Assembly: GCA_949358305.1 (NCBI GenBank)
Contig: OX442317.1
Span: 15,814,491 to 15,878,490, forward strand
Length of the DNA: 64,000 bases
Source: Strigamia acuminata
Taxonomy: Eukaryota; Arthropoda; Chilopoda; Geophilomorpha; Linotaeniidae
Direction: 5' to 3'
Below are positions 52,850 through 64,000 of this stretch, one piece after another. How positions within the stretch are numbered: position 1 is the stretch's first letter; the number at the start of each line of letters is the position of its first letter. A program made the position numbers and the translations under genes. The notes under the pieces were generated by a model, which saw nothing but the letters and a program-made list of their open reading frames with translations, searched no databases and was not told where the DNA came from.

Positions 52850-55800
52850 ATGGCACAACCCATGTTAGGGAACCTCCTGCCGTTCAAAGGAGCGACGTGG
52901 CAGGAATGGCTTACGTGGAAAGAGATGTTGGTTCAGTATGTGAAACTGAACGACGTGGATAAGGACAAGCAAGCGGCGCTTCTCCTGACCACAGTCGGAA
53001 CCCCGATGTATGACAAAATAAAGAGATTATTACACCCGAAAGAGATAGCGACGCTCGATTTGGAGGTGATTGTCGAAGCAGTAGACCTGCATTTCAAAAC
53101 CGTTGACACGCCGTATATGGCACGCCAGCGATTTGGGGCGAAGAGACGCAAGCCAGGAGAGTCGGTGGACGCATACATCGCTGACCTGCGTGTGTTGGCG
53201 CAGCGATGCAACTTTTTAACGAACGACGAGACTGACAACGCGATAGTGGAGCAGGTGGTACGTGGCATCAAAAATCCAGTTTTGGTGCGGGAAATTTTGC
53301 TCAACATGCCGTTGACGGTTCTGGAAGTGACGAAACGTGCGGTGGCGCACGAGATGGCGCATATGGCAGCGGAAAGTAAGGATGAGGCGTTACCAGTGGT
53401 CGATTCGGACAGCGCCCCGTCGTCTTCTGCCGCGGTGCTGCAGACCACGGCAAATTTTCGACGGAATGGCCAGAGAGGACGGGGTCAATCATTTGGCCCA
53501 CCAACACCAGCAAGTACATCAGCGGGGCAAGGAGGACGAAGTGGTAGTTCTCAGCGACCTTGGCGCGGGCGCCAAGAGTCGACGAGGGCTCGAGCACGAC
53601 GACCGTTCAAACGTGACGGCACTCCTGTCCAGTGTTTCCGGTGCGGCGGCCCCCACTTTGTGAGGGACTGCCCGTACGACCCGCTTGTTGGGCCATCCGG
53701 CGCGCCCTTTCCGAAGACGACTGGTAGATTGACTGGTAATTGGGTTAGAACTGGGGGTGAAGTGGATCAAGGCTGCCCCGTCGCGTCGTTTCCGACGGAC
53801 ATCGACGGTGGGAGTGGCGGCGGCGTTCCAGAGGAGAACTGACGGCAACGTCGGGTCCCCGTCAACGCCATCCAGGAGCAAGAAGAAGACTACGCGCTGT
53901 TCCAGTTGGGCAGCTCTCGAGCGCGTCCACCGCCATTGATGGTTCACGTATTGGTGAACACCTTTAATTTTGACTTTTTACTAGATACGGGCAGCGAACT
54001 GTCTATCATCAACGTCAATGATTGCAACATCTTATTGACGAGAGGTCTGATTGACATGCGAGACATTAAGGTGACCACGACTAGACTGTATGCGTACCAG
54101 CAACAACCAGTGGAGGTATTGGGTGCAGTGCGAGTGCATTTGACTATTGCAGGGAAGTTAAAATTTGTTAATTTCATAATTGTGGGCAAATTGGGCCCCA
54201 GTTTGATTGGGAGAGATCTGGTGTCCCTGTTTGGTTGGCAAACGATTTCCAGCGCCCTTACCCCTAACGTCTATGGCACGACGCGGGCGGGTCCGCGAGA
54301 TGATGGTGAAAGACTTGAACGAGACTTAGTGGGGCAGTTGACAACGGGGCACGTTTTAGGGTCGGCGGAGTCAAAATTGAAATCGCTTTTAGACCGTTAT
54401 AAGGGCGTGTTTCGCAAGGGCTTGGGCACTTACACAGGCAAGCCGGTGGAGCTCGTGTTGCGACCAGACGCTGTGCCCAAATTTTTTAGACCCAGACCGG
54501 TCTCCTTAAACCTCAGACCAGCGGTGGCGAAGGAGATTGATCGCCTAGTGGCGGAGGGGGTTTTTCAACCTGTCCCGTTCACGGAGTGGGCCACGCCGTT
54601 GGTGACAGTGGTAAAGAAAGATGGGAGTGTGCGACTCTGCGGTGATTACCGCTCGACGGTCAACTCCAGCCTTCAACCTGACCCCTACCCTTTACCTAAA
54701 ATTTCGGATTTGTTGGCCTCGATCGGGAGAGCTAGATTTTTCAGCTTGTTGGACATGAGACATGCTTACCAACAAATACCCTTGTCAGTCCGGTCGGCGG
54801 AGATAGCAGCGGTCAGCACGGAGAAAGGGGTCATGGCAGTGACCCGTTTACCTTTTGGGACTATGCCTTCTGCTGGGAAGTTCCAGCGGATTATTGTGTT
54901 GGTTTTAGATGGTGTTGTTCGAATTTTTATTTATTTGGACGACATACTCGTAGCCACTTGGACGCTTGAGGAACATTTTGAGGTATTGGAGGAAGTGTTT
55001 AAGCGTTTGGCTGCAAAAGGGCTGCGGTTAGCTTTTGAGAAGTGTGTTTTTTGCAAGGAGAAGGTAGATTTTTTGGGGTTTACTGTTAGTGAGCGTGGGG
55101 TAGAGCCCATATCGTCCAAGATTGAGGCGGTGGTGGCCATTCCACCACCGGTGGATGTAAAGCAATTACGCACTTTTCTGGGCATGGTGGCCTTTTATTC
55201 GGTATTTGTGGCCAAATTGGCGGACCATGCGGCGCCACTTTATGAATTGTTGTGTACAGATGCTAAGTGGACCTGGAATCAGCGCAGGCAGGAGGCTTTT
55301 GACAAAATCAAGCAAGCCCTGACGAGGGCCCCAACCCTTACCTTTTACGACTTGGTGCGACCTTTAATTGTCGCAACCGACGCCTCGCCTTATGGCGTAG
55401 GGGCAGTCTTGGCCCATGTGGGGCAGCGGGAGTGCGAATTGCCAGTCGCCTACGCCTCTCGGTCGTTGACTAAAGCGGAAGTCAACTACGCTCAAATCAA
55501 TAAGGAGGCGTTGGCGGTGGTGTTCGCCGTAAAAAAGTTTCATGTCTATTTAATGGGCCGTCATTTCACAATCTTCACGGACCATAAGCCCTTGTTGGGC
55601 ATTTTGGGCCCGGACCGCCCAATCCCGCTCGTAATTAGTCCCAGGATGCTGCGCTGGGCCCTGTTATTAGCTGCCTACGACTATAGCCTGGTGTACAGGA
55701 AGGGAGAACAAAATCAGAATGCGGACACCCTCAGCAGATTCCCCATCGAACGGCCGCGCGAGGAAGTGGAAGAGTGGCCGCTCTTTTTAATCGAACTTGA

Positions 55801-57688
55801 GAGAGAGGAACTGCTGTTGGCAACCGATGTGGCAATGGCTACGAGTAGTGATGCAGAATTGGCAATGGTAGTGGCAGCGATCCGTGCAGAGAATCCCCAT
55901 TTAGTTAAACATTTGAGGGACTTTTGGGTGAAATTTGACGAGCTTAATGTCGTGGCTGGCGTCTTGATGTGGGGCGACCGGGTGGTGATGCCTTCGACTT
56001 TGCGGCAGGAGATGCTGCGGTTGCTTCATGAAGGCCACCCTGGAATCGTGACTATGAAGAAGCGAGCCCGGAGTGTGGTCTGGTGGCCAGCCATGACGCC
56101 ACAAATTGTGACTTTTGTACAAGCTTGTGCTGTGTGTGCCCAGAATAGAGTTCTACCGGCGAGGGCAGTTCCCATTTCGTGGCCACGTGCGGAGGAACCA
56201 TGGGCGCGCATCCACATTGACTATGCGGGGCCCATCCAGAAGAAGATGGTTTTGGTAGTGGTAGACGCGTTTTCTGGGTGGGTGGAGGCGCGTGTGGTGG
56301 CCGTGGCTACGCCCTCATCGACTATTTTGGTATTGCGGCGGATTTTTAGCTCTTTTGGGTTGCCGCATTTATTAGTAAGCGACAATGGGCCCCAGTTTGC
56401 TTCTCGAGAGTTTGCATCGTTTTTGGCCAAGAACGGCATCGATCATATCTTTTCGCCGCCGTACCATCCGCAGTCCAACGGCACAGCGGAGCAGGCTGTC
56501 CGTTGGGTTAAAGAGAAGCTGGCTAAATTTACTCAAGGAGACTTAGAACTGAGATTGCTAAGATTGATCCTGTTCCAGCATGCCAATTTTAAGAGTAGGA
56601 ACAACGAGACGCCCGCCATGAACTTTCTGGGGAGGCAAATATTTACACACATCGATCTAGTGCGCCCCAGATTAGGCACAATGCGCGGCGAAACTAATTC
56701 TCATTTCAGATCATTCCTGGTTGGCGATTTAGTCTGGTTTCGGTCGTTTCCAACAACCAAGCCACCATGGAGGGCGGGAACGGTGACGGAACGTCGTGGT
56801 GATCTTGTTTATGCACTGAAGGACGCGGAGTTGGGACGTATTGTGGTGCGGCATGTGAACCACCTCATTGCAAGGATAGCGAGCGCTACAGCTCCTACAG
56901 AGAATACGGCGGAGTTGGAGCAACGAGTTGAGCCAAGTTCGGAGACCCAACCACCGGCTCAGTACTTGAATCGGCGGCGGCAGGGGCAGCGGTTGTTTCC
57001 GACGACGGGGGCGACTCCAGCAGCGGTTCTCCAAGCGCCGAGTATACAAGCGGCGACCCCGACCCAGGCGACTCCACAAGCGACGACCCCGACCCAGGCG
57101 ACTCCACAAGCGACGATTCCGACCCAGGCGACCTCGCAAGCGACGACGACGCTGGCGATCCTGCAAGGGGCGGCAACGCCCCTGCCAGTTCCATCACTTT
57201 CGACGGTGCTGGGCGCACCTCTAGGAGGGTTGTTTCCAACGCTCATCCCCACGCCACCCCAAGCCCTGGTGATCCCCCAAGCAGTGATCGACGAGCAGCA
57301 GCCGATTCCACCACGTCAAACAGCGCACGATCTACCTCAGAGAGTGCACATGCGAGCGACGAGGAATGTCGACGTGAATTATCGAGAGCTGTCGTCGGGG
57401 GAGGAGGATGAAGAGGAAGATGCGGTGATGCCAAATTATCATAATTTGCCACCGGCTAGACCGCCAAAACGAGGGCTGAAAGTGGCGGAAATGGTCCATT
57501 TAGAACCGGTGATGGACCCAGACCAGCCTGGCCCAAGTACGGTGGCGAACCCTCCTGTGAAAGAGACATCCCGTGCCAAGGCGGCTACCAAGAAGACCAG
57601 TGCTGAACCAACCCAGTTATACAGCAAGGAGGACGCTGAGCGCACTCGCCTGTTACTACGTAGAATGGCCGACAAGAATAAAGAATAG
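52850..57688 (+). pseudogene. Gyp-A Gag-Pol polyprotein with in-frame TGA at codon 331
   Basis: Gag from MAQPMLGNLLPF with CCHC knuckle CFRCGGPHFVRDC at 262-274. TGA at 53840-53842 replaces the Trp of the ENWRQR motif, between Gag and protease. The same frame is open beyond it to 57688: protease LLDTGSE, reverse transcriptase with YLDD, RNase H (QINKEAL where the other Ty3/gypsy copies closest to it have QIDKEAL), integrase with both Asp motifs and the NGTAEQ Glu, then a tail with short repeats of the type PTQATPQAT. TGG-to-TGA is one G-to-A change. A stop at exactly the Gag-Pol border could in principle be read through, as in some retroviruses, but no other copy has it, so I call it a mutation. 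Confidence 0.9.
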
Positions 57689-57798
57689 ACAGAGCCACAG
57701 TTTGGTTTAAGTTATTTCAAATTGTAAATATTTATTGGTTGTTAAACAAAAAATTGAAATGTCTAGAATTACAAAGAGAGTTTGTATTTGGGGAGGAA

Positions 57799-58048
57799 TG
57801 CAGTGTTTTGCAGTGATTGATTCTAAATTGATAATTACAATGTGTTGTAGCAATTGTCTCTAAATTGATAATAATGAGTGAAGAACTCACTTGATTGTAA
57901 TAATAGGAGCTCACCCTTTTTGAATAATACAATGTAACCGTAGTAACGCAGTTCTGGAATTGCAGAGTGAATAAAGTATGAATAGATGAATGAAGCAAAG
58001 CAGATGGCTGTGTCAAATGACTGAGTTATTTCCAGGTGGAACCTTTCA
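57799..58048 (+). repeat. Gyp-A copy 2, 3' LTR (250 bp)
   Basis: It follows GGGGAGGAA and ends in CCTTTCA before Sat10. I see no difference from 1750-1999. Positions 57689-57798 are 3' UTR. Confidence 0.93.
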
Positions 58049-59274
58049 CGTCAAATTCCGTCAAATTCCGTCAAAATGTGTCAAAATCCGTCAAATTCCG
58101 TCAAATTCCGTCAAATTCCGTCAAATTTTGTCAAAATCCGTCAAAATCCGCCAAAATCCGTCAAATTCCGTCAAAATCCGTCAAATTTTGTCAAAATCCG
58201 TCAAATTCCGTCAAATTCCGTCAAATTCCGTCAAAATCCGTCAAAATCCGTCAAATTCCGTCAAAATCCATCAAATTTTGTCAAAATCCGTCAAATTCCG
58301 TCAAATTTTGTCAAATTCCGTCAAATTCCGTCAAATTCCGTCAAATTCCGTCAAAATCCATCAAAATTCGTCAAATTCCGTCAAATTTTGTCAAAATCCG
58401 TCAAAATTCGTCAAATTCCGTCAAATTCCGTCAAATTTTGTCAAAATCCGTCAAAATCCGTCAAAATCCGTCAAATTCCGTCAAATTCCGTCAAAATCCG
58501 TCAAATTTTGTCAAAATCCGTCAAATTCCGTCAAAATCCGTCAAATTCCGTCAAATTTTGTCAAATTTCGTCAAAATTTGTCAAAATCCGTCAAAATCCG
58601 TCAAATTTTGTCAAATTTTGTCAAATTCCGTCAAATTCCGTCAAATTTTGTCAAATTCCGTCAAATTCCGTCAAATTCCGTCAAATTCCGTCAAAATCTG
58701 TCAAAATCCGTCAAATTCCGTCAAAATCCATCAAATTTTGTCAAAATCCGTCAAATTCCGTCAAATTTTGTCAAATTCCGTCAAATTCCGTCAAATTCCG
58801 TCAAATTCCGTCAAAATCCATCAAAATCCGTCAAATTCCGTCAAATTTTGTCAAAATCCGTCAAAATCCGTCAAATTCCGTCAAATTCCGTCAAATTTTG
58901 TCAAAATCCGTCAAAATCCGTCAAAATCCGTCAAATTCCGTCAAATTCCGTCAAAATCCGTCAAATTGTCAAAATCCGTCAAATTCCGTCAAATTCCGTC
59001 AAATTCCGTCAAATTTTGTCAAATTTCGTCAAAATTTGTCAAAATCCGTCAAAATCCGTCAAATTTTGTCAAATTTTGTCAAATTCCGTCAAATTCCGTC
59101 AAAATTTGTCAAAATCCGTCAAATTCCGTCAAATTTTGTCACATTCCGTCAAATTCCGTCAAAATCCGTCAAAATCCGTCAAAATCCGTCAAAATCCGTC
59201 AAATTCCGTCAAATTCCGTCAAATTTTGTCAAATTTTGTCAAAATCCGTCAAAATCCGTCAAAATCCGTCAAAT
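58049..59274 (+). repeat. Sat10 satellite array 7, duplicate of array 1
   Basis: About 122 units with the same order and the same private variants as array 1 (AAAATGTGTC near the start, a GCCAAAATCC unit next). It has one extra unit near the start and a two-base loss near 58967, so its higher-order period is 460 rather than 470. This shows array 1 and array 7 are copies of one array. Confidence 0.95.
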
Positions 59275-59498
59275 TGCAGTGTTTTGCAATGATTACCTTT
59301 AAATTGATTATGTAAATAATGTGTGACTCGAGATATTGTTGATTGCAATAATGGTTAATTGGTTTTTCACGACAATTGATGTAACCCGGACAACGGAGTT
59401 CCGGAATTTAGTCTGCTCGAATGAATGAATAAATGAGTGAAGCAGTAGGAATTCCTCTGAGCCAAAATGACTGAGTGTTTATTCAGTGGAACAATTCA
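59275..59498 (+). repeat. Gyp-B copy 2, 5' LTR (224 bp)
   Basis: Matches 3218-3441. AATAAA at 59428-59433. The primer-binding site TGGTATCCACGAT follows at 59500-59512, then the leader to 59955. Confidence 0.92.
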
Positions 59499-59955
59499 AT
59501 GGTATCCACGATTTGCGGACGAGCGCCGCAATATCTGAGACTGTGAGTAGTCATTGGTCATTAATCGCGATTTTGTGTATTTTCGGCCGTGTTTTGGGTC
59601 GATTTTGTGCCCGGCGATCTTGTGGAAGTCGCAGACGAGCGACGATCGTCGCGACGACGTTCGTAGTATCGCAGGGAAGCCTTACGCCAGAGGAGCGGGG
59701 CGAAAAAAGCGATTTTGAAGACGATTTGGGTCGGTTTCGGCCGTCAATTCCGTTGAAGTCGCAGACGAGCGACGGTCGTCGAGGCAACGTTTCGTAGTTT
59801 CGCAGAGAAGCCTCACGCCGGCGAGACGAGGCGAAAAAGCGATTTTGGAGTCGAATTTCGAGGACGAATCACGAGAACGATTCGAAGACGCGAATTTCGA
59901 ACAGGATGGATTTCGAAGGCAAGTCACGCGACAAGTCGATTTTTGACCAAGCCAG

Positions 59956-62900
59956 ATGGCGCAACCCATGTTAGGGAATCTTCCACCGTTCAAAGGGGCC
60001 ACGTGGCAGGAATGGCTCACGTGGAAAGAAATGCTGGTTCAGTACGTGAAACTGAACGACGTGGAAAAGGACAAGCAAGCGGCGCTTCTCCTGACCACAG
60101 TTGGAACCCCCATGTATGATAAAATTAAGAGGTTGCTGCACCCGAAGGAGATAGCGACGCTCGGTTTGGAGGCGATCGTTGAGGCGGTCGATTTACACTT
60201 CAAAACCGTAGACACGCCGTATATGGCTCGCCAGCGATTCGGGGCGAAGAGACGCAAGCCAGGAGAGTCGGTGGACACGTATATCGCCGACTTGCGCGTG
60301 TTGGCGCAGAGATGCAACTTTTTAACAAAGGACGAGACCGACAACGCAATAGTGGAGCAGGTGGTACGCGGCATCAAAAATCCAGTTTTGGTGCGAGAAA
60401 TTTTGCTCAACATGCCGTTGACCGTTCTGGAGGTGACGAAACGTGCGGTGGCCCACGAGATGGCACACATGGCGGCTGAAAGTAAAGATGAAGCATTGCC
60501 AGTAGTCGATTCGGACAGCGCTCCGTCGACTTCTGCCGTGGTGCTGCAGACCACGGCAAATTTTCGGCGGAATGGACAGAGAGGAAGGGGTCAAACTTTT
60601 GGCCCGCCAACGCCAGCGAGTACATCAGCAGGGCGTGGCGGACGAGGTGGAGGTTTTCAGCGACCTTGGCGCGGGCGCCAAGAGTCGTCGAGGGCACGAG
60701 TAGGACGACCGTTCAAACGGGACGGCACTCCGGTGCAATGTTTCAGGTGCGGCGGCCCCCACTTTGTGAGGGACTGTCCGTACGACCCTTTTTTTGGGCC
60801 ATCCGGCGCGCCCATTCCGAAGACGACTGGTAGACTGACTGGTAATTGGGTTAGAACTGGAGGAGAAACTGACCAAACCTGCCCCATGGTGTCATTTCCG
60901 ACGGATACCGACGGTGCGAGTGGCGGTGGCGCCCCAGAGGAAAATTGGCGACAACGTCGGGTCCCCGTCAACGCCATCCAAGAGCAAGAAGAGGAAGATT
61001 ACGCGCTGTTCCAGTTGGGCAGCTCTCGAGCGCGGCCACCTCCATTGATGGTTCACGCGCTTGTGAACACGTTTAATTTTGATTTTTTATTAGATACGGG
61101 AAGCGAGCTTTCTATCCTCAACGTCAATGATTGCAACATCTTATTGACCAGAGGTTTGATTGACATGCGGGACATTAAGGTGACTACGGTTAGACTTTAT
61201 GCATATCAGCAACAACCTGTAGAGGTGTTGGGGGTGGTACAAGTCCATTTGACCATCGCAGGGAAGTTGAAGTTTGTGAGTTTCATAGTTGTGGGCAAAT
61301 TGGGCCCCAGCTTGATTGGAAGAGATTTGGTGTCCCTGTTTGGTTGGCAAACAATTTCCAGCGCCCTGACCCCTAATGTGTACGGCACGGCCAGGGGGGG
61401 GCCGCGAGAGGACAGTGCAGGACTCGAACGAGACTTGGTGGGACAGTTGACAGCAGAGCGTGTTGTGGGGTCGGCGGAGTCGAGACTTAAAGCGCTGTTG
61501 GACCGCCACAAGGGCGTATTTCGCAAGGGCCTCGGCACGTACACGGGCAAGCCGGTGGAGCTCGTGTTGCGACCTGACGCCGTACCCAAATTTTTCCGAC
61601 CCAGGCCCGTCCCTTTGCCCCTTAGACCAGCGGTGGCAAAAGAGATTGACCGCCTTGTGGCAGAGGGGGTTTTCCAGCCTGTCCCCTTCACAGAGTGGGC
61701 CACACCGTTGGTGACAGTGGTGAAGAAGGACGGGAGTGTCCGGCTCTGCGGCGATTATCGCTCGACAGTGAACCCCAGCCTCCAGCCTGACCCTTACCCC
61801 TTACCTAAGATTTCAGATTTGTTAGCCTCAATTGGGAGAGCCAGATTTTTTAGTGTGTTGGACATGCGACACGCTTACCAGCAAATACCCTTATCTGCCC
61901 GGTCAGCGGAGATAGCGGCGGTCAGCACTGACAAGGGGGTGATGGCGGTCACTCGTTTGCCTTTCGGAACGATGCCATCCGCTGGGAAGTTCCAGCGGAT
62001 TATTGTGTTAGTTTTAGATGGGGTTGTGCACATATTCATTTATTTGGACGACATACTTGTCGCTACTTGGACGCTTGAGGAGCACTTTGAGGTGCTAGAA
62101 GAAGTGTTTAAACGGTTGGCTAAACGTCTTGCCCTGGAGAAATGCGAGTTTTGCAAGCAGAGAGTGGACTTTTTGGGTTTTACAGTTAGTGAGCGCGGTG
62201 TGGAACCCATAACATCAAAGATTGAGGCGGTGGTGGCAATTCCCCCACCGCAGGACGTAAAACAATTGCGCACTTTCCTCGGCATGGTGGCCTTTTACGC
62301 CGTGTTTGTGGCCAAATTGGCGGACCACGCGGCGCCACTTTATGAGTTGTTGTGTACGGACGCTGTGTGGACCTGGAATCAGCGCAGGCAGGGGGCTTTT
62401 GACAAAATCAAACAAGCGCTGACAAGAGCCCCAGTACTCACCTTTTATGATTTGGTGCGACCTTTGACGATCGCGACCGACGCTTCGCCTTATGGCGTAG
62501 GGGCAGTTTTGGCCCATGTGGGGCAGCGAGAATGCGAGATGCCGGTCGCCTACGCTTCTCGCTCGTTGACTAAAGCGGAAGTCAACTACGCCCAAATAGA
62601 TAAGGAGGCGTTGGCGGTCGTGTTTGCCATAAAAAAATTCCATGTCTATTTAATGGGCCGCCATTTCACGATTTTCACGGACCATAAACCCTTGTTGGGC
62701 ATTTTAGGCCCGGACCGCCCAATTCCGCTCGTGATTAGCCCTAGAATGTTACGCTGGGCACTGCTGTTAGCTGCTTATGATTACAGCCTGGTGTATAGAA
62801 AGGGAGAGCAAAACCAAAACGCGGATGTCCTTAGCAGATTTCCTGTCGGCCAGCCGCGCGAGGAAGTGGAAGAGTGGCCACTGTTCCTGATAGAGTTGGA

Positions 62901-64000
62901 GAGAGAGGAGCTTCTGTTGGCAGCCGATGTGGCAGTGGCTACCAGCGGTGATGCTGAATTGGCAATGGTGGTGGCAGCGGTTCGTGCAGGGAATCCCCAT
63001 TTGATTAAACATCTGAGGGACTTTTGGGTGAAGTTCGATGAATTTAACGTTGTGGCTGGCGTGCTGATGTGGGGCGACCGGGTGGTGATGCCGTTAACTT
63101 TACGACAGAAGATGCTTCGACTACTTCACGAGGGTCACCCCGGAATTGTGACTATGAAGAAGAGGGCCCGGAGTGTGGTTTGGTGGCCAGCTATGACACC
63201 GCAAATTGTGACTTTTGTGCAAGCCTGTGCGGTTTGCGCTCAAAATAGAGCCCTGCCAGCGAGGGCAATTCCTATTTCGTGGCCGCGCGCGGAGGAACCG
63301 TGGGCGCGCATTCATATTGATTACGCCGGGCCCATCCAGAAAAAGATGGTGCTGGTGGTAGTAGACGCGTTTTCTGGGTGGGTGGAGGCGCGAGTGGTGA
63401 CAGTGGCAACGTCGGCATCGACAATTTTGGTGTTGCGACGTATTTTTAGCTCTTTTGGGTTGCCACACCTGTTGGTCAGTGACAATGGCCCCCAGTTCAG
63501 TTCCAGAGAGTTCGCATCATTTTTGGCAAAAAATGGTATCGAACACATCTTTTCCCCGCCGTACCATCCACAATCTAATGGCACAGCGGAGCAGGCTGTC
63601 CGGTGGGTCAAAGATAAACTGGTGAAATTTACCCAAGGAGACCTGGAACTGAGACTCTTGCGGTTGATACTTTTTCAGCACGCAAACTTTAAGAGTAGGA
63701 ACAACGAGACACCCGCCATGAACTTTCTGCCACGACGCCACAAGCCCTGATTACCCCACAGACAGCAGTCGACGAGCAGCAGGCAGATGTACCACGTCAA
63801 GCTGTTCACGACCCACCTCAGAGAGTGCGCACGCGTGCGACGAGGAATGTGGACGTGAACTATAGAGAGCTGTCGTCGGGGGAGGAGGATGAGGAGAGTG
63901 ACACGGTGATGCCAAATTACCACAATTTGCCGCCGGCCAGACCGCCAAAAAGAGGGCTGAAAGTGGCGGAAATGGTCCGTTTAGAGCCTGTGGCGGACCT
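59956..64000 (+). pseudogene. Gyp-B copy 2 Gag-Pol with RT microdeletion and a 580-bp frameshifting deletion
   Basis: Collinear with the intact copy at 3895-8697 through Gag, knuckle CFRCGGPHFVRDC, protease, reverse transcriptase (YLDD), RNase H and integrase D, D and E motifs. Nine bases are missing near 62122, removing three residues (RLAKRLALEK here) shortly after the YLDD palm region. At 63729/63730, bases equal to 7678-8257 of copy 1 are missing (580 bp, not a multiple of three; TG shared at both ends), so the frame ends at 63750 and the tail continues out of frame to the window end. Bases 63671-63690 match Gyp-D rather than Gyp-B copy 1, a small conversion-like patch right beside the deletion. 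Confidence 0.9.

Larger units (their letters stand above)
52281..58048 (+). mobile_element. Gyp-A copy 2, full-length Ty3/gypsy with one nonsense codon
   Basis: 5768 bp with 250-bp LTRs differing at one base (ATTCCC versus ATTTCC before AGGTGG). Target duplicate CGTCA at 52276-52280 and 58049-58053. It includes primer site, leader, gag-pol and polypurine tract. The second half is near-identical to 1-1999. Confidence 0.95.
56050..64000 (+). repeat. Direct segmental duplicate of positions 1 to about 8700
   Basis: Base 1 corresponds to 56050, and the correspondence continues through Gyp-A 3' end, LTR, Sat10 array, Gyp-B LTR and gag-pol, with only the indels noted in the separate entries. The shared junctions show duplication of an already assembled nest. 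It extends at least to both window edges, so the unit may be about 56 kb. Confidence 0.92.
59275..64000 (+). mobile_element. Gyp-B copy 2, Ty3/gypsy, internally deleted, runs past the window end
   Basis: Same insertion point in the satellite as copy 1, so a duplicate of that insertion, not a new one. It differs by a 4-bp repeat in the leader (GGATGGAT at 59905), a 9-bp loss in reverse transcriptase and a 580-bp loss in integrase-tail. The 3' LTR is beyond the window. Confidence 0.94.

Noticed and set aside
53840-53842. Regulated stop-codon readthrough at the Gag-Pol border of Gyp-A
   Set aside because: Only this copy has the TGA; other gypsy copies have Trp codon TGG there and the change is one transition. 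The other Gyp-A copy is not visible at this point.
1-64000. Host protein-coding genes, tRNA or rRNA genes
   Set aside because: All sequence is accounted for by satellite, LTR elements and their leaders or UTRs; nothing else with a domain or tRNA shape was seen by eye.

Overview
This is repeat DNA from a eukaryotic nuclear genome. I see no host gene, rRNA, tRNA or bacterial feature. The window is a nest of LTR retrotransposons built into one 10-bp satellite, here called Sat10. The copia primer-binding sites match the 3' end of an animal-type initiator tRNA-Met, and the Ty3/gypsy proteins resemble invertebrate Mag/K02A2.6-like elements, so an invertebrate animal is the best guess. I cannot name the species.

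Layout, with working names: Gyp-A 3' end (1-1999); Sat10 (2000-3217); Gyp-B full length and intact (3218-9035); Sat10 (9036-9771); Gyp-C minus strand (9772-21156), split in its leader by copia Cop-1 (15108-20618); Sat10 (21157-22383); Gyp-D minus strand (22384-35471), split in integrase by copia Cop-2 (23762-30989); Sat10 (35472-36096); a second Gyp-C, plus strand (36097-44309), whose 5' LTR carries a small LTR element encoding a SAP-like, very acidic protein (36163-38492); Sat10 (44310-44615); Gyp-E as LTR-body-LTR-gag (44616-51490); Sat10 (51491-52280); Gyp-A (52281-58048); Sat10 (58049-59274); Gyp-B, internally deleted (59275 to the window end).

Four gypsy insertions have 5-bp target-site duplications made of Sat10 sequence (CGTCA, CAAAT, AAAAT, ATTCC), so the gypsy elements landed in a pre-existing Sat10 array. 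Cop-1 (CCGTG), Cop-2 (GTTCC) and the SAP element (TTAG) landed later, inside gypsy DNA. Positions 1 to about 8700 repeat at 56050-64000 in the same orientation, including the Sat10 array and its private variants, so this is a segmental duplication of about 56 kb period (or an assembly duplication).

Intact coding units are gag-pol of Gyp-B (3895-8697), both Gyp-C copies (10181-14989 minus; 39092-43900) and Cop-2 (25387-30171). The others carry nonsense codons, frameshifts, deletions or insertions. Cop-1 has lost reverse transcriptase but keeps a long open frame. The most novel signals are: a covarying stem in both copia 3' UTRs; U5 ends that are complementary to their own PBS; a long open frame through both copia leaders; the SAP-domain LTR element; and a satellite of helically phased A-tracts used repeatedly as a gypsy landing site.
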